In this document: positions 42,541 to 50,299 of the stretch, one piece after another
How positions within the stretch are numbered: position 1 is the stretch's first letter
How the letters are laid out: each line of letters begins with the position of its first letter
Assembly: GCF_007828955.1 (NCBI RefSeq)
Contig: NZ_VIVR01000001.1
Coordinates: 6,758,001-6,822,000 of the forward strand
DNA from: Kitasatospora atroaurantiaca
GTDB lineage: Bacteria > Actinomycetota > Actinomycetes > Streptomycetales > Streptomycetaceae
Length of the DNA: 64,000 nucleotides
Direction: 5' to 3'
Position numbers and translations under genes: made by a program
The notes under the pieces: generated by a model
The model's input: the letters and a program-made list of their open reading frames with translations, nothing else
What the model was told of the DNA's origin: nothing
The model's database searches: none

Positions 42541-44079
42541 ATGTTGCTGCAACGCCTCGCCCGGACGTCGCGCGCCACCGCTGCCGAGCCGGCCCGGAAC
42601 ACCAAGATCGCGCTGCTCGCCGAGTGCCTGCGCGAGCTGGGCCCGCAGGAGATCCCCGCCGCCGTCGCGCTGCTGTCGGGCGAGTCCCGGCGGCTGCGGG
42701 TCGGCGTCGGGTACGCCGCGCTGCAGGAGCTGCCCGAGCCGGCGTCCGAGGCCACGCTGGGCGTCCGGGAGACCGAGGACGCGCTGGCCGCGATCGCCGC
42801 CGTGCACGGCAAGGGGGCCCAGGCCGAGCGCCGTCGGCTGCTGGAGGAGCTGTTCGGCCGGGCCACCGCCGAGGAGCAGGACTTCCTCCGGGCCGTGCTG
42901 GTGGGGGAGCTGCGGCAGGGCGCCCTGGACGCGGTGATGGCGGACGCGGTGGCCAAGGCCGCCGGCGTGCCCGCCACGGCGGTACGTCGGGCCCTGATGT
43001 TCCGCGGCTCCGCCCGCGCCGTGGCGGCCGCAGCGCTGGAGGGCGGCGCGCCCGCGCTCCACGCCTTCGGGCTGGAGGTCGGCCGCCCCGTGCGGCCGAT
43101 GCTCGCCGCCTCCGCCCCCGACGTGGCCACCGCGCTGGAGCGCGTCGCCCCGGCCGCCCTGGAGTGGAAGCTGGACGGGATCCGGGTCCAGGTGCACCGC
43201 GACGGCGACGAGGTCTCGGTCTTCACCCGCAGCCTCGACGACATCACGGCCAGGGTGCCCGAGGTGGTCGAGGCAGCCCGTTCGCTCTCCGCCCGCTCCG
43301 CCGTCCTGGACGGCGAGGCGATCGCGCTCGGCCCGGACGACCGCCCGCGCCCCTTCCAGGTCACCGCCGCGCGTACGGCGTCCCGGCAGGACCCGGAGCA
43401 GCTGCGCGCCGAAGTCCCGCTGCGGGTCTTCTTCTTCGACCTTCTGCACCGCGACGGCGAGGACCTGATCGACCTCCCCGCCGAGCAGCGCTGGGCCGGT
43501 CTTGCCGAGGTGGTCCCGGAGCCGCTGCGGGTGCCCCGTACGGTGACCGGCGAGCCGGGACCGGCCCGCGCCTTCTTCCGTGACGCACTGGCGCACGGTC
43601 ATGAGGGCGTCGTGGTCAAGGACCCCGCCGCTCCGTACGCGGCGGGGCGCCGGGGTGCCGGCTGGATCAAGGTCAAGCCCCGGCACACGCTGGACCTGGT
43701 GGTGCTGGCCGCCGAGTGGGGCAGCGGCCGCCGACGGGGCTTCCTCAGCAATCTGCACCTGGGCGCCCGGAGCGGCGGCGAGGCCGGGCTGGAGCCGTGG
43801 GTGATGCTGGGCAAGACCTTCAAGGGCCTCACGGACGAGCTGCTCATCTGGCAGACCGGGCAGCTGCTGGCCAGGGAGGTGAGCCGGGACTCGTACGTGG
43901 TGCGGGTGCGGCCCGAGCTGGTGGTGGAGATCGCCTTCGACGGCATCCAGCGCAGCCCCCGCTACCCGGCCGGGCTGACGCTGCGCTTCGCACGGGTACT
44001 GCGCTACCGCGAGGACAAGCCCGCGGAGGAGGCCGACACCATCGCCGCCGTCCGGGCGTTGGCCGCCGAAGGTCTGTGA
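42541..44079 (+). CDS. ATP-dependent DNA ligase (LigB type)
   Basis: The 512-residue protein has an N-terminal helical DNA-binding domain (residues ~1-190). The nucleotidyltransferase core has motif I EWKLDGIRVQVHRDGD with the adenylated Lys, FTRSLDDIT, DGEAI, FFDLLHRDGEDL, EGVVVKDPAAPY and WIKVKPRHTLDLVV. A C-terminal OB domain follows. Bacteria carry such ligases in addition to NAD-dependent LigA, probably for repair. GGGGGTC lies upstream of the ATG. It stands alone, without Ku or LigD neighbours. Confidence 0.93.
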   Translation: MLLQRLARTSRATAAEPARNTKIALLAECLRELGPQEIPAAVALLSGESRRLRVGVGYAALQELPEPASEATLGVRETEDALAAIAAVHGKGAQAERRRLLEELFGRATAEEQDFLRAVLVGELRQGALDAVMADAVAKAAGVPATAVRRALMFRGSARAVAAAALEGGAPALHAFGLEVGRPVRPMLAASAPDVATALERVAPAALEWKLDGIRVQVHRDGDEVSVFTRSLDDITARVPEVVEAARSLSARSAVLDGEAIALGPDDRPRPFQVTAARTASRQDPEQLRAEVPLRVFFFDLLHRDGEDLIDLPAEQRWAGLAEVVPEPLRVPRTVTGEPGPARAFFRDALAHGHEGVVVKDPAAPYAAGRRGAGWIKVKPRHTLDLVVLAAEWGSGRRRGFLSNLHLGARSGGEAGLEPWVMLGKTFKGLTDELLIWQTGQLLAREVSRDSYVVRVRPELVVEIAFDGIQRSPRYPAGLTLRFARVLRYREDKPAEEADTIAAVRALAAEGL

Positions 44080-44196
44080 CGGCCGCATCGGGGCGGTGAT
44101 GGCTTCCCCCGACCTCCCCCGAACCCCCCGCCGTCTTCCGTGACTTCTGGACCTCGGCCTACCAGGCGATCGACGACTGAGCCGCCAAATCTCGGG

Positions 44197-45051
44197 TCAG
44201 CTGCTGGTGGGGAGGCCGATCGGGTTGAGCTGGGGGAGTTCGGCGCGGCAGGCGGTGGAGATGGGCTTGAGGGCGGCGGCGAGCTCGTCGAGTTCGGAGC
44301 GGCGGAAGGCGGACCAGACGCGGGAGGCGGCGAGGTCGGTGGCGGCCTCGAGGGCCTGGTGGCGGGAGCGGCCGTCGGGGGTGATGGTGCCGTCCGGGTT
44401 GAGCCAGCCGCGGGTGGTGAGGCGGGCGGTGGCCGCCTCCCACTCCTCGTCCGTCCAGCCCCGGTACGGCTGGAGCACCTCACGCCGGACGTCGAGCGCA
44501 CATCGGATCACCAGGGCCTCGCAGCCGTCCAGCCCCTCGGCGACCAGCGCCGCGACGTGGCCGTCGCCCCGGTGCTCGCGCAGCACGGTGGTCGCGTGCC
44601 AGAGCCGGGCCAGCTGTCCTTCGGGGCGCGGCAGTGCCGCGTTGGCGGAGGCCAGCACACGGCCGCAACAGTCCAGGCCGTCGAGCGCCCGCTCCAGCAG
44701 GGTCACCGACCGTTCGATCAGGTCGGGCTTGACCGTCTCGAGGACGCGCTCCAGCGTGGCCACCGCGCCTGCGGTACGGGCGGCCAGGGCCGCCTCGGGT
44801 GTGGCGCGGCCCCAGACGTCGGGCAGCGCGCGCTCGACCATGCCGGGCGCGAAGTTGAAGAAGGCCGCGACCACGGGGGCGGCGTCCACGGCACCGAGGG
44901 GAGCCGACCGCCCGGCGAAGTAGCCGCGCCAGCTGCCGCGCAGGCCGGCCGCCTCGTACGCCGCCCGGCCCTCGGGCGAGAAGTAGGTGAGAGCGTGCAC
45001 CGGCTCGAAGAGCCACCACAGTGCGCGGGCAGGATGCACCAGCTCGGCCAT
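44197..45051 (-). CDS. SCO6745-family protein (winged-helix-like)
   Basis: The 284-residue protein begins MAELVHPARALWWLFEPVHA and has FSPEGRAAYEAAGLRGSWRGYFAGRSAPLG, a pattern I associate with the Streptomyces SCO6745 family. Two related helical halves are followed by a MarR-like segment (WEAATARLTTRGWLNPDGTITPDGRSRHQALEAATD). The function is unknown; DNA binding is possible. ATG 45051 has AAAGGTG upstream. The 117-bp gap to the convergent ligase gene contains nothing else I can support. Confidence 0.72.
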   Translation of the reverse strand: MAELVHPARALWWLFEPVHALTYFSPEGRAAYEAAGLRGSWRGYFAGRSAPLGAVDAAPVVAAFFNFAPGMVERALPDVWGRATPEAALAARTAGAVATLERVLETVKPDLIERSVTLLERALDGLDCCGRVLASANAALPRPEGQLARLWHATTVLREHRGDGHVAALVAEGLDGCEALVIRCALDVRREVLQPYRGWTDEEWEAATARLTTRGWLNPDGTITPDGRSRHQALEAATDLAASRVWSAFRRSELDELAAALKPISTACRAELPQLNPIGLPTSS

Positions 45052-45220
45052 CGGACACCTTTCTGGGGGCGGACCACGGCGTTCAGGACCCTGGCAGCGC
45101 CTTGGCTGTGACGCGGGTCACGGGGAGATCTCACGGCTCACTTCGCGCCGGCGGCAGGAGGGATGATGGACCGAGGGCGGCCGCTCCCGCCGCCCGCACC
45201 GAGCGTGAAGGTACCCGGAA

Positions 45221-45904
45221 ATGGCGCAGATCAACCCCAGCATCCTGTCCGCCGACTTCGCCCGCCTGGCCGAGGAGGCCGAGGCCGTTCGCGGCGCGGA
45301 CTGGCTCCATGTGGACGTGATGGACAACCACTTCGTCCCCAACCTCACGCTGGGCATTCCGGTGGTCGAGTCCCTCGCCCGCGCCACCGACATCCCGCTC
45401 GACTGCCACCTGATGATCGAGCAGGCCGACCGCTGGGCCCCGCAGTACGTCGAGGCGGGCGCCGGCTCGGTCACCTTCCACGCCGAGGCGGCCGCAGCCC
45501 CCGTCCGGCTGGCGCGGGAGATCCGGGCGAAGGGTGCCCGCGCCTCGATGGCGCTGCGGCCCGCGACCCCCATCGAGCCGTACGAGGACCTGCTGCCCGA
45601 GCTCGACATGGTGCTGATCATGACGGTCGAGCCCGGCTTCGGAGGGCAGGCCTTCCTGGACATCATGCTGCCCAAGATCCGCCGCACCCGCGAGCTGATC
45701 GACAAGCACGGCCTGGACCTCTGGCTCCAGGTGGACGGCGGCGTCTCCGCCACGACCATCGAGCGCTGCGCCGAGGCCGGCGCCGACGTGTTCGTGGCCG
45801 GCTCGGCCGTCTACGGTGCGGGCGACCCGGCCGAAGCCGTACGCGTCCTGCGGGCCCAGGCCGAGGCCGCGTCGGCTGCCGCGCCGTGGGCCTGCGCGCA
45901 CTGA
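45221..45904 (+). CDS. rpe: Ribulose-phosphate 3-epimerase
   Basis: The 227-residue TIM-barrel enzyme interconverts ribulose 5-phosphate and xylulose 5-phosphate in the pentose phosphate pathway. Metal and catalytic residues are in INPSILSADFARLAEE, HVDVMDNHFVPNLTLG, LDCHLMIEQ and LQVDGGVS. The phosphate loop is VFVAGSAVYG. The start MAQINPSILSADF is canonical, with GAAGG upstream. It is monocistronic, with a terminator right after the stop. Confidence 0.97.
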   Translation: MAQINPSILSADFARLAEEAEAVRGADWLHVDVMDNHFVPNLTLGIPVVESLARATDIPLDCHLMIEQADRWAPQYVEAGAGSVTFHAEAAAAPVRLAREIRAKGARASMALRPATPIEPYEDLLPELDMVLIMTVEPGFGGQAFLDIMLPKIRRTRELIDKHGLDLWLQVDGGVSATTIERCAEAGADVFVAGSAVYGAGDPAEAVRVLRAQAEAASAAAPWACAH

Positions 45905-45919
45905 CGCCGCTGCCACCCG

Positions 45920-45953
45920 GCCGCCTCTGTTGACCAGCTGTGACAGAGGCGGC
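45920..45953 (+). terminator. Terminator after rpe
   Basis: GCCGCCTCTGT (45920-45930) and ACAGAGGCGGC (45943-45953) form a perfect 11-bp stem with a 12-nt loop. Confidence 0.82.
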
Positions 45954-45992
45954 ACACGGTGCTTACCTGACGGCCCCTAAGGTTGATCTCTC

Positions 45993-46952
45993 ATGATCGA
46001 CGGGGTAAGGGCCTTGGACAGTACAGCAGATGTCGAAGCGTCAGAAGTGTCGGCAGTATCGGACGACGCGCCGGATGTACGGAGCAGCCGCCGCAGCTTC
46101 CTGCGGGCGCTCGCACTCACCGGCCTCGCCGGAGGCGGTATCGGGGCCGCGATGGTCGAGGACGTTCTGCCCGGCGGCCCCCGGCTGCGCCGCGCGCTCG
46201 GCCTGACCGGTCCGGACGGCGCGGTACCGGCCGTCGCAGCGGGACCGGTCCAGAACCTGCAGCTGCGGTCGGCCGCGCGCGGCCGCGCGGTGCAGCTGAT
46301 CGTGATGTCCCCGCCCGGGGCGGAGAAGTCCGCGTCACTGCCGGTCTGCGTGGCGCTGCACGGCCGTGGTGCCGGTGCACGGACGATGGTCGAGCTGGGG
46401 CTTCCGCAGTTCCTGGCGGCCGCCGTCACCGCTGGGGCGGCGCCGTTCCGGATCGTCGCCGTGGACGGCGGCGACGCCACCTACTGGCACGGGCGCACCC
46501 CGGGCGACGACCCGCTGGCGATGCTGCTCGACGAACTGCCCGGCCGGCTCGGGGCACAGGGGCTGCCCGCGCCGACGGCTGCGCTGGGCATCTCGATGGG
46601 CGGCTCCGGTGCCCTGCGGTACGCCCGCGCCCTGCACGGGAAGCTGGACGCGGTCGCGGTGCTCAGCCCGGCCCTCTTCCGCTCCTGGGCGGATGCCCGG
46701 ACGGTCGACGGTTTCCGCGACGAGGCCGACTGGCGCGAGCACGAGCCGCTGCTCCACCCGGACGGGCCGCTCGCCGCCCGGCTCGGCGTCTGGTGCGGCA
46801 CCGAGGACCCGTTCTGCCCCGCCGCCCGGGGCCTGGCCGACCGGGCGTCCGAGGCCCACTTCCCGCGCGGCGCGCACACCGACGGCTTCTGGCGCCGGGT
46901 GCTGCCCGAGGCGATGGCCTTCCTCGGCGGGCGAGTACCTGACGCACCGTGA
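45993..46952 (+). CDS. Tat-exported alpha/beta hydrolase-fold esterase
   Basis: The 319-residue protein has a twin-arginine signal: an acidic ~30-residue leader, SSRRSFLRALALTGLAGGG and a hydrophobic core. The catalytic part looks like the esterase-D/PHB depolymerase branch: VCVALHGRGAGARTMV (oxyanion region), nucleophile in LGISMGGSGALRYA, VLSPALFRSW, acidic residue near CGTEDPFC, and His in FPRGAHTDGFWRR. It is probably exported folded. The substrate is unknown. A short open frame with a hydrophobic stretch lies antisense just downstream. Confidence 0.85.
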   Translation: MIDGVRALDSTADVEASEVSAVSDDAPDVRSSRRSFLRALALTGLAGGGIGAAMVEDVLPGGPRLRRALGLTGPDGAVPAVAAGPVQNLQLRSAARGRAVQLIVMSPPGAEKSASLPVCVALHGRGAGARTMVELGLPQFLAAAVTAGAAPFRIVAVDGGDATYWHGRTPGDDPLAMLLDELPGRLGAQGLPAPTAALGISMGGSGALRYARALHGKLDAVAVLSPALFRSWADARTVDGFRDEADWREHEPLLHPDGPLAARLGVWCGTEDPFCPAARGLADRASEAHFPRGAHTDGFWRRVLPEAMAFLGGRVPDAP

Positions 46953-46962
46953 GGGCAGCTGC

Positions 46963-47067
46963 TCAGCGGGCCCTCCGCCGACCACCGGCGCGCCTGCTGC
47001 CCGACCGGCCTTTCCTCGGCCGAACCAGCAGAGCGACCAGCAGACCGGCCAGGAGAGTGACCAGCAT
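46963..47067 (-). CDS. Possible small membrane protein (34 codons from ATG)
   Basis: On the minus strand, MLVTLLAGLLVALLVRPRKG begins a very short frame ending in a basic tail (RRAGGRRRAR). The same frame is open upstream through a hydrophobic AAGIAGAA stretch, which would complete a membrane helix, but no standard start codon lies there. Third positions are GC-rich as in real genes. No ribosome binding site is obvious. It could be a genuine small protein or chance. The rest of the 46953-47245 gap is an AT-richer promoter region of the sigma factor gene. Confidence 0.25.
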   Translation of the reverse strand: MLVTLLAGLLVALLVRPRKGRSGSRRAGGRRRAR

Positions 47068-47245
47068 GGCGGCGCCGGCGATGCCGGCGGCCGGCCACCT
47101 GAGGGTGGCGACGCCCGGGATAACAGTTCGGATGGCGAAAATGTTGAAAGTTGGTGTTATCTGCTGAGTACCAGGTCCGTCTCCGGATCGGAGCCTGCCG
47201 CGAACGGCGCAGGCGGCGGACGCGGCGACGACACGAGGTGTGCAG

Positions 47246-49072
47246 ATGGAAATGCAGCAGCAGCCGGGCCCCGAGGTGGTGGCGGCCGCCCGGGCGGGCG
47301 ACGGGCCGGCGCTGGACCTGCTGGTGGCGGGGTATCTGCCGCTGGTCTACAACATCGTCGGGCGGGCGATGGACGGTCATGCCGACGTGGACGACGTGGT
47401 GCAGGAGACCATGATGCGGGCCGTGGACGCGCTGCCGACCTTGCGCGATCCCGAGCGGTTCCGGCCCTGGCTGGTCGCCATCGCGGTTCGGCAGGTACGG
47501 GACCGGTGGCGTGCGCGCCGGCCCGGAGAACTCGTCGGCGGGCTGGACGCGGCCGGCGAGGCCGCCGACCCCGGAGCGGACTTCGCCGACCTGGCGATCC
47601 TGCGGCTCGGGCTGTCCGGTCAGCGACGGGAGGCGGCGGAGGCCACCCGCTGGCTGGACGACGAGGAGCGTGAGCTGATCTCGCTCTGGTGGCTCGAGGC
47701 CGCCGGTGAGCTCACCCGGGCCGAGTTGGCCGCCGCCTGTGGGCTGAGCCCGCAGCACGCGGCCGTACGGGTCCAGCGGGTCAAGGCGCGCTTGGAGACC
47801 GCGCGGGCGGTGGTCCGGGCCCTTCTCATCCGTCCGCGGTGCGAGGAGTTGGCCGGGCTGACGACTCCGTGGGACGGCCGCCCGGGCGCGCTGTGGCGCA
47901 AGCGGCTGGCCCGGCACGTGCGGGACTGCCCGACGTGCCTGATGCGCGGGGCGGACCTGATCCCGGTCGAGGGCCTGCTGGCGGGGCTGGCGCTCGTCCC
48001 GGTGCCGGCCGTGCTCACCGGCGCGGTGCTGGCGGGGGCCGGAGGCGGGGCGGCGGGGCATGGTGGCGTCGGCGTGGCCGCCAAGGGGTCATTCAAGGGG
48101 TCTGCCAAGGGGTTGGGCTGGCTCGCCCGTCGGCTGGCGGCCAAGCCGGTCGCGGTGGTGGCGGCCGGAGCGGTGGCGGTCGGTGCCAGTACGGCGGTGG
48201 CGTACGCCTGGCCGGGCGAGGCCGGGCCGTCGGCGGTGCCGCAGGTCGCCGGCGTGACCGCCGCCGAGGTTCCGCCCGTCTCGGCGTCACCAAGCCCTTC
48301 GCCCTCGCCCTCGCCCTCGCCGACTCCCTCGCCCTCGCCGACTCCCTCTCCTTCGAAGGGCCGGCCGTCCACCTCACCCTCCGTCGGCGGGCCGGTGTAC
48401 GGCGGGACCGTCGACGCCCCGGACACCGCCCCCGCCGTGACCGCGCTGCCCAGGGCACTGCCCGTACGCCCCGAGGGGACGCCGCTCTCCGTCACCGGCA
48501 AGTGGGAGGAGCCGTTCAAGGGCTCGCTCGGCGGCAGGTACCTGATGTTCTACCGGGGCGACCACGTCACCATCACCGGCCAGGGCTATTTCCAGGTCCG
48601 GTGGGAGGTCGCGTACTTCAACCGCACCGGCGAGCTGCGGATGCCGCCCTGGACCGGACTGAAGGGCAAGCTGTTCCACGTGGCCTCGGGCGGCGGCCGC
48701 CGGATGTCCGACACCGTGCCGGGCGCCACCGACCTGCCGCACACGTGGATGGGCCGGCCGGACAAGGGCTACGACACGATCCCCGCCGGTGCCCAGCAGA
48801 TGTGGCAGAACGAGTTCTACTACCTCGACGGCACGGTGACCCTGTACAACATCGAGCGCGGCGCCGACTACAACCTGAGCGTCACCCCCGTGACCCGCAC
48901 CCAGGTACTGGCCGACATCAACACCGGGCCGAGCACCAACACCGCTCTCGGGCGCGTCCGTTACGGCCTGGTCCGGGACACCGGGGGAGACGGCGCCCCG
49001 GTGCCGCAGTACCTGACCCGGACCGAGCCCTCCGACCCGGCCACGGTGGCGCAGCAGTCGACGGTGGGCTGA
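47246..49072 (+). CDS. ECF sigma factor fused to zinc-finger, membrane and extracellular domains
   Basis: The ~608-residue protein starts as an ECF sigma factor. Sigma2 spans ~13-90 (LVAGYLPLVYNIVGRAM, DVDDVVQETMMRAVDALP, FRPWLVAIAVRQVRDRWR) and sigma4 ~133-190 (LSPQHAAVRVQRVKARLE). It continues with an anti-sigma-like zinc motif H224-X3-C228-X2-C231, a hydrophobic helix at ~242-268 and another at ~300-323 (VAVVAAGAVAVGASTAVAYAW). A Ser/Pro linker (~346-370) and a ~200-residue probable extracellular domain (SVTGKWEEPFKGSLGG, FYYLDGTVTLYNIERG) follow. Sensor, inhibitor and sigma factor are thus in one chain. ATG 47246 has GAGG 7 nt upstream. Confidence 0.85.
   Translation: MEMQQQPGPEVVAAARAGDGPALDLLVAGYLPLVYNIVGRAMDGHADVDDVVQETMMRAVDALPTLRDPERFRPWLVAIAVRQVRDRWRARRPGELVGGLDAAGEAADPGADFADLAILRLGLSGQRREAAEATRWLDDEERELISLWWLEAAGELTRAELAAACGLSPQHAAVRVQRVKARLETARAVVRALLIRPRCEELAGLTTPWDGRPGALWRKRLARHVRDCPTCLMRGADLIPVEGLLAGLALVPVPAVLTGAVLAGAGGGAAGHGGVGVAAKGSFKGSAKGLGWLARRLAAKPVAVVAAGAVAVGASTAVAYAWPGEAGPSAVPQVAGVTAAEVPPVSASPSPSPSPSPSPTPSPSPTPSPSKGRPSTSPSVGGPVYGGTVDAPDTAPAVTALPRALPVRPEGTPLSVTGKWEEPFKGSLGGRYLMFYRGDHVTITGQGYFQVRWEVAYFNRTGELRMPPWTGLKGKLFHVASGGGRRMSDTVPGATDLPHTWMGRPDKGYDTIPAGAQQMWQNEFYYLDGTVTLYNIERGADYNLSVTPVTRTQVLADINTGPSTNTALGRVRYGLVRDTGGDGAPVPQYLTRTEPSDPATVAQQSTVG
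48295..48354 (+). repeat. Hexanucleotide repeat encoding a Ser-Pro linker
   Basis: About ten imperfect copies of CCCTCG/CCCTCN code for the SPSPSP linker inside the sigma factor fusion. Such tracts can change length by slippage in multiples of two residues without shifting the frame. Confidence 0.85.
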
Positions 49073-49143
49073 CATGTCGCCGAACCGAGCTGCCTGACGG
49101 ATGATCGTGTCCGGCCGTCCCGTCCTCCCCATGGAGTTCACCC

Positions 49144-50103
49144 GTGAGCAATCTCGACCTCAAGCCCTCCCCGACCCGCTGCGGCGGTGAGGCCGGCACC
49201 GGGCCGGTGAAGGAGCTGACGACCGGCCGTCAGGTGCGGCTGGGCGAATCCACCGAGGTGCGGCGCCTGCTGCCCAACCTCGGGCGGCGGATGGTCGGGG
49301 CCTGGTGCTTCGTCGACCACTACGGTCCGGACGACATCGCGGACGAGCCCGGCATGCAGGTGCCGCCGCACCCGCACATGGGTCTGCAGACCGTCAGCTG
49401 GCTGCACGAGGGCGAGGTGCTGCACCGCGACAGCCTCGGCAGCCTGCAGACCGTCCGGCCGTACGAGCTGGGCCTGATGACCTCGGGCCGGGCGATCGCG
49501 CACTCGGAGGAGTCCCCGCGCGAGCACGCCCGACTGCTGCACGGCGCGCAGCTCTGGGTTGCCCTGCCGGACGCCCACCGGAACACCGCGCCCGCCTTCG
49601 AGCACCACGCCGAACTGCCCACCGTCAGCGCGTCCGGCCTGCACGCCACCGTGATCATGGGCTCGCTGGACGGGGCGGCCTCGCCCGGGACGGCGTACAC
49701 GCCGCTGGTGGGCGCTGATCTGACGCTCCGTCAAGGCGCGTCGCATCGCCTTCCGCTGGAGCCCGGCTTCGAGTACGCGGTGCTGGCGATGACCGGCAGC
49801 GTGGACGTGGACGGCGTCCGGGTGGAACCGGGCTCGATGCTCTACCTGGGCTGCGGGCGCCGCGAGTTGCCACTGCTGGCCCGGACGGACAGTGCCGTCC
49901 TGCTGCTGGGCGGCGAGCCGTTCGAGGAGCACATCGTGATGTGGTGGAACTTCATCGGACGATCCGACGAGGACATCAGGCAGGCGCGGGAGGAGTGGAT
50001 GACCGGCGCCCGCTTCGGTGAGGTGCAGGGCTACGACGGGGCTCGACTGGCTGCTCCCGAGGTTCCCCAACTGCCCCTGAAGCCACGGGGACGGGTGCGC
50101 TGA
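49144..50103 (+). CDS. Pirin family protein
   Basis: The 319-residue bicupin shows the pirin signature. Metal ligands are the two His in PPHPHMGLQTVSWLHEGEVLH and the later His/Glu in AHSEESP. C-terminal cupin features include LEPGFEYAVLAMTGSV and LLLGGEPFEEHIVMWWNFIG. Bacterial pirins have been linked to quercetinase activity or protein-protein regulation, so the role is open. GTG 49144 is the start. It ends at a very strong hairpin shared with the convergent M4 protease gene. Confidence 0.92.
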   Translation: MSNLDLKPSPTRCGGEAGTGPVKELTTGRQVRLGESTEVRRLLPNLGRRMVGAWCFVDHYGPDDIADEPGMQVPPHPHMGLQTVSWLHEGEVLHRDSLGSLQTVRPYELGLMTSGRAIAHSEESPREHARLLHGAQLWVALPDAHRNTAPAFEHHAELPTVSASGLHATVIMGSLDGAASPGTAYTPLVGADLTLRQGASHRLPLEPGFEYAVLAMTGSVDVDGVRVEPGSMLYLGCGRRELPLLARTDSAVLLLGGEPFEEHIVMWWNFIGRSDEDIRQAREEWMTGARFGEVQGYDGARLAAPEVPQLPLKPRGRVR

Positions 50104-50253
50104 CCTGGTGTTGTGCACCCAGGATCAGTCGCGGTGGGTGGCGGTGGATCGCGGTAACGGTCGTTGGCGGTCGGCCGCTCCGGGAGAGCGCCGGCGCCTT
50201 TGGATGCGGGTTCAGCAGCGGCCTCACACCTGACCGGGGGACGGGCCGGAACG

Positions 50254-50294
50254 CCGAGTGGCGGCCCGGTCGGGCTGACCGGGCCGCCACTCGG
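50254..50294. terminator. Very strong bidirectional terminator (pirin / M4 protease)
   Basis: A perfect 17-bp stem (50254-50270 with 50278-50294) encloses the 7-nt loop CGGGCTG between convergent genes. One arm contains GAGTGGCGGCCCGGT. Confidence 0.9.
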
Positions 50295-50299
50295 GGGGA

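Noticed and set aside
44100..44180. Short open stretch after the DNA ligase gene that reads like a gene end (VFRDFWTSAYQAIDD then stop)
   Set aside because: It has no start codon, begins after a stop at 44097 and is only 26 codons. It could be a relic but cannot be supported.
46953..47245. GATAACA (47119-47125) and TGTTATC (47155-47161) considered as one operator of the sigma factor gene
   Set aside because: The 29-bp spacer is too long for a single dimer site and the arms are short. AT-rich promoter function is likely, but its elements could not be assigned.
48295..48354. CCCTCG repeats considered as CRISPR-like or a regulatory microsatellite
   Set aside because: They are in frame and encode the Ser-Pro linker of the sigma factor fusion; no spacers are present.
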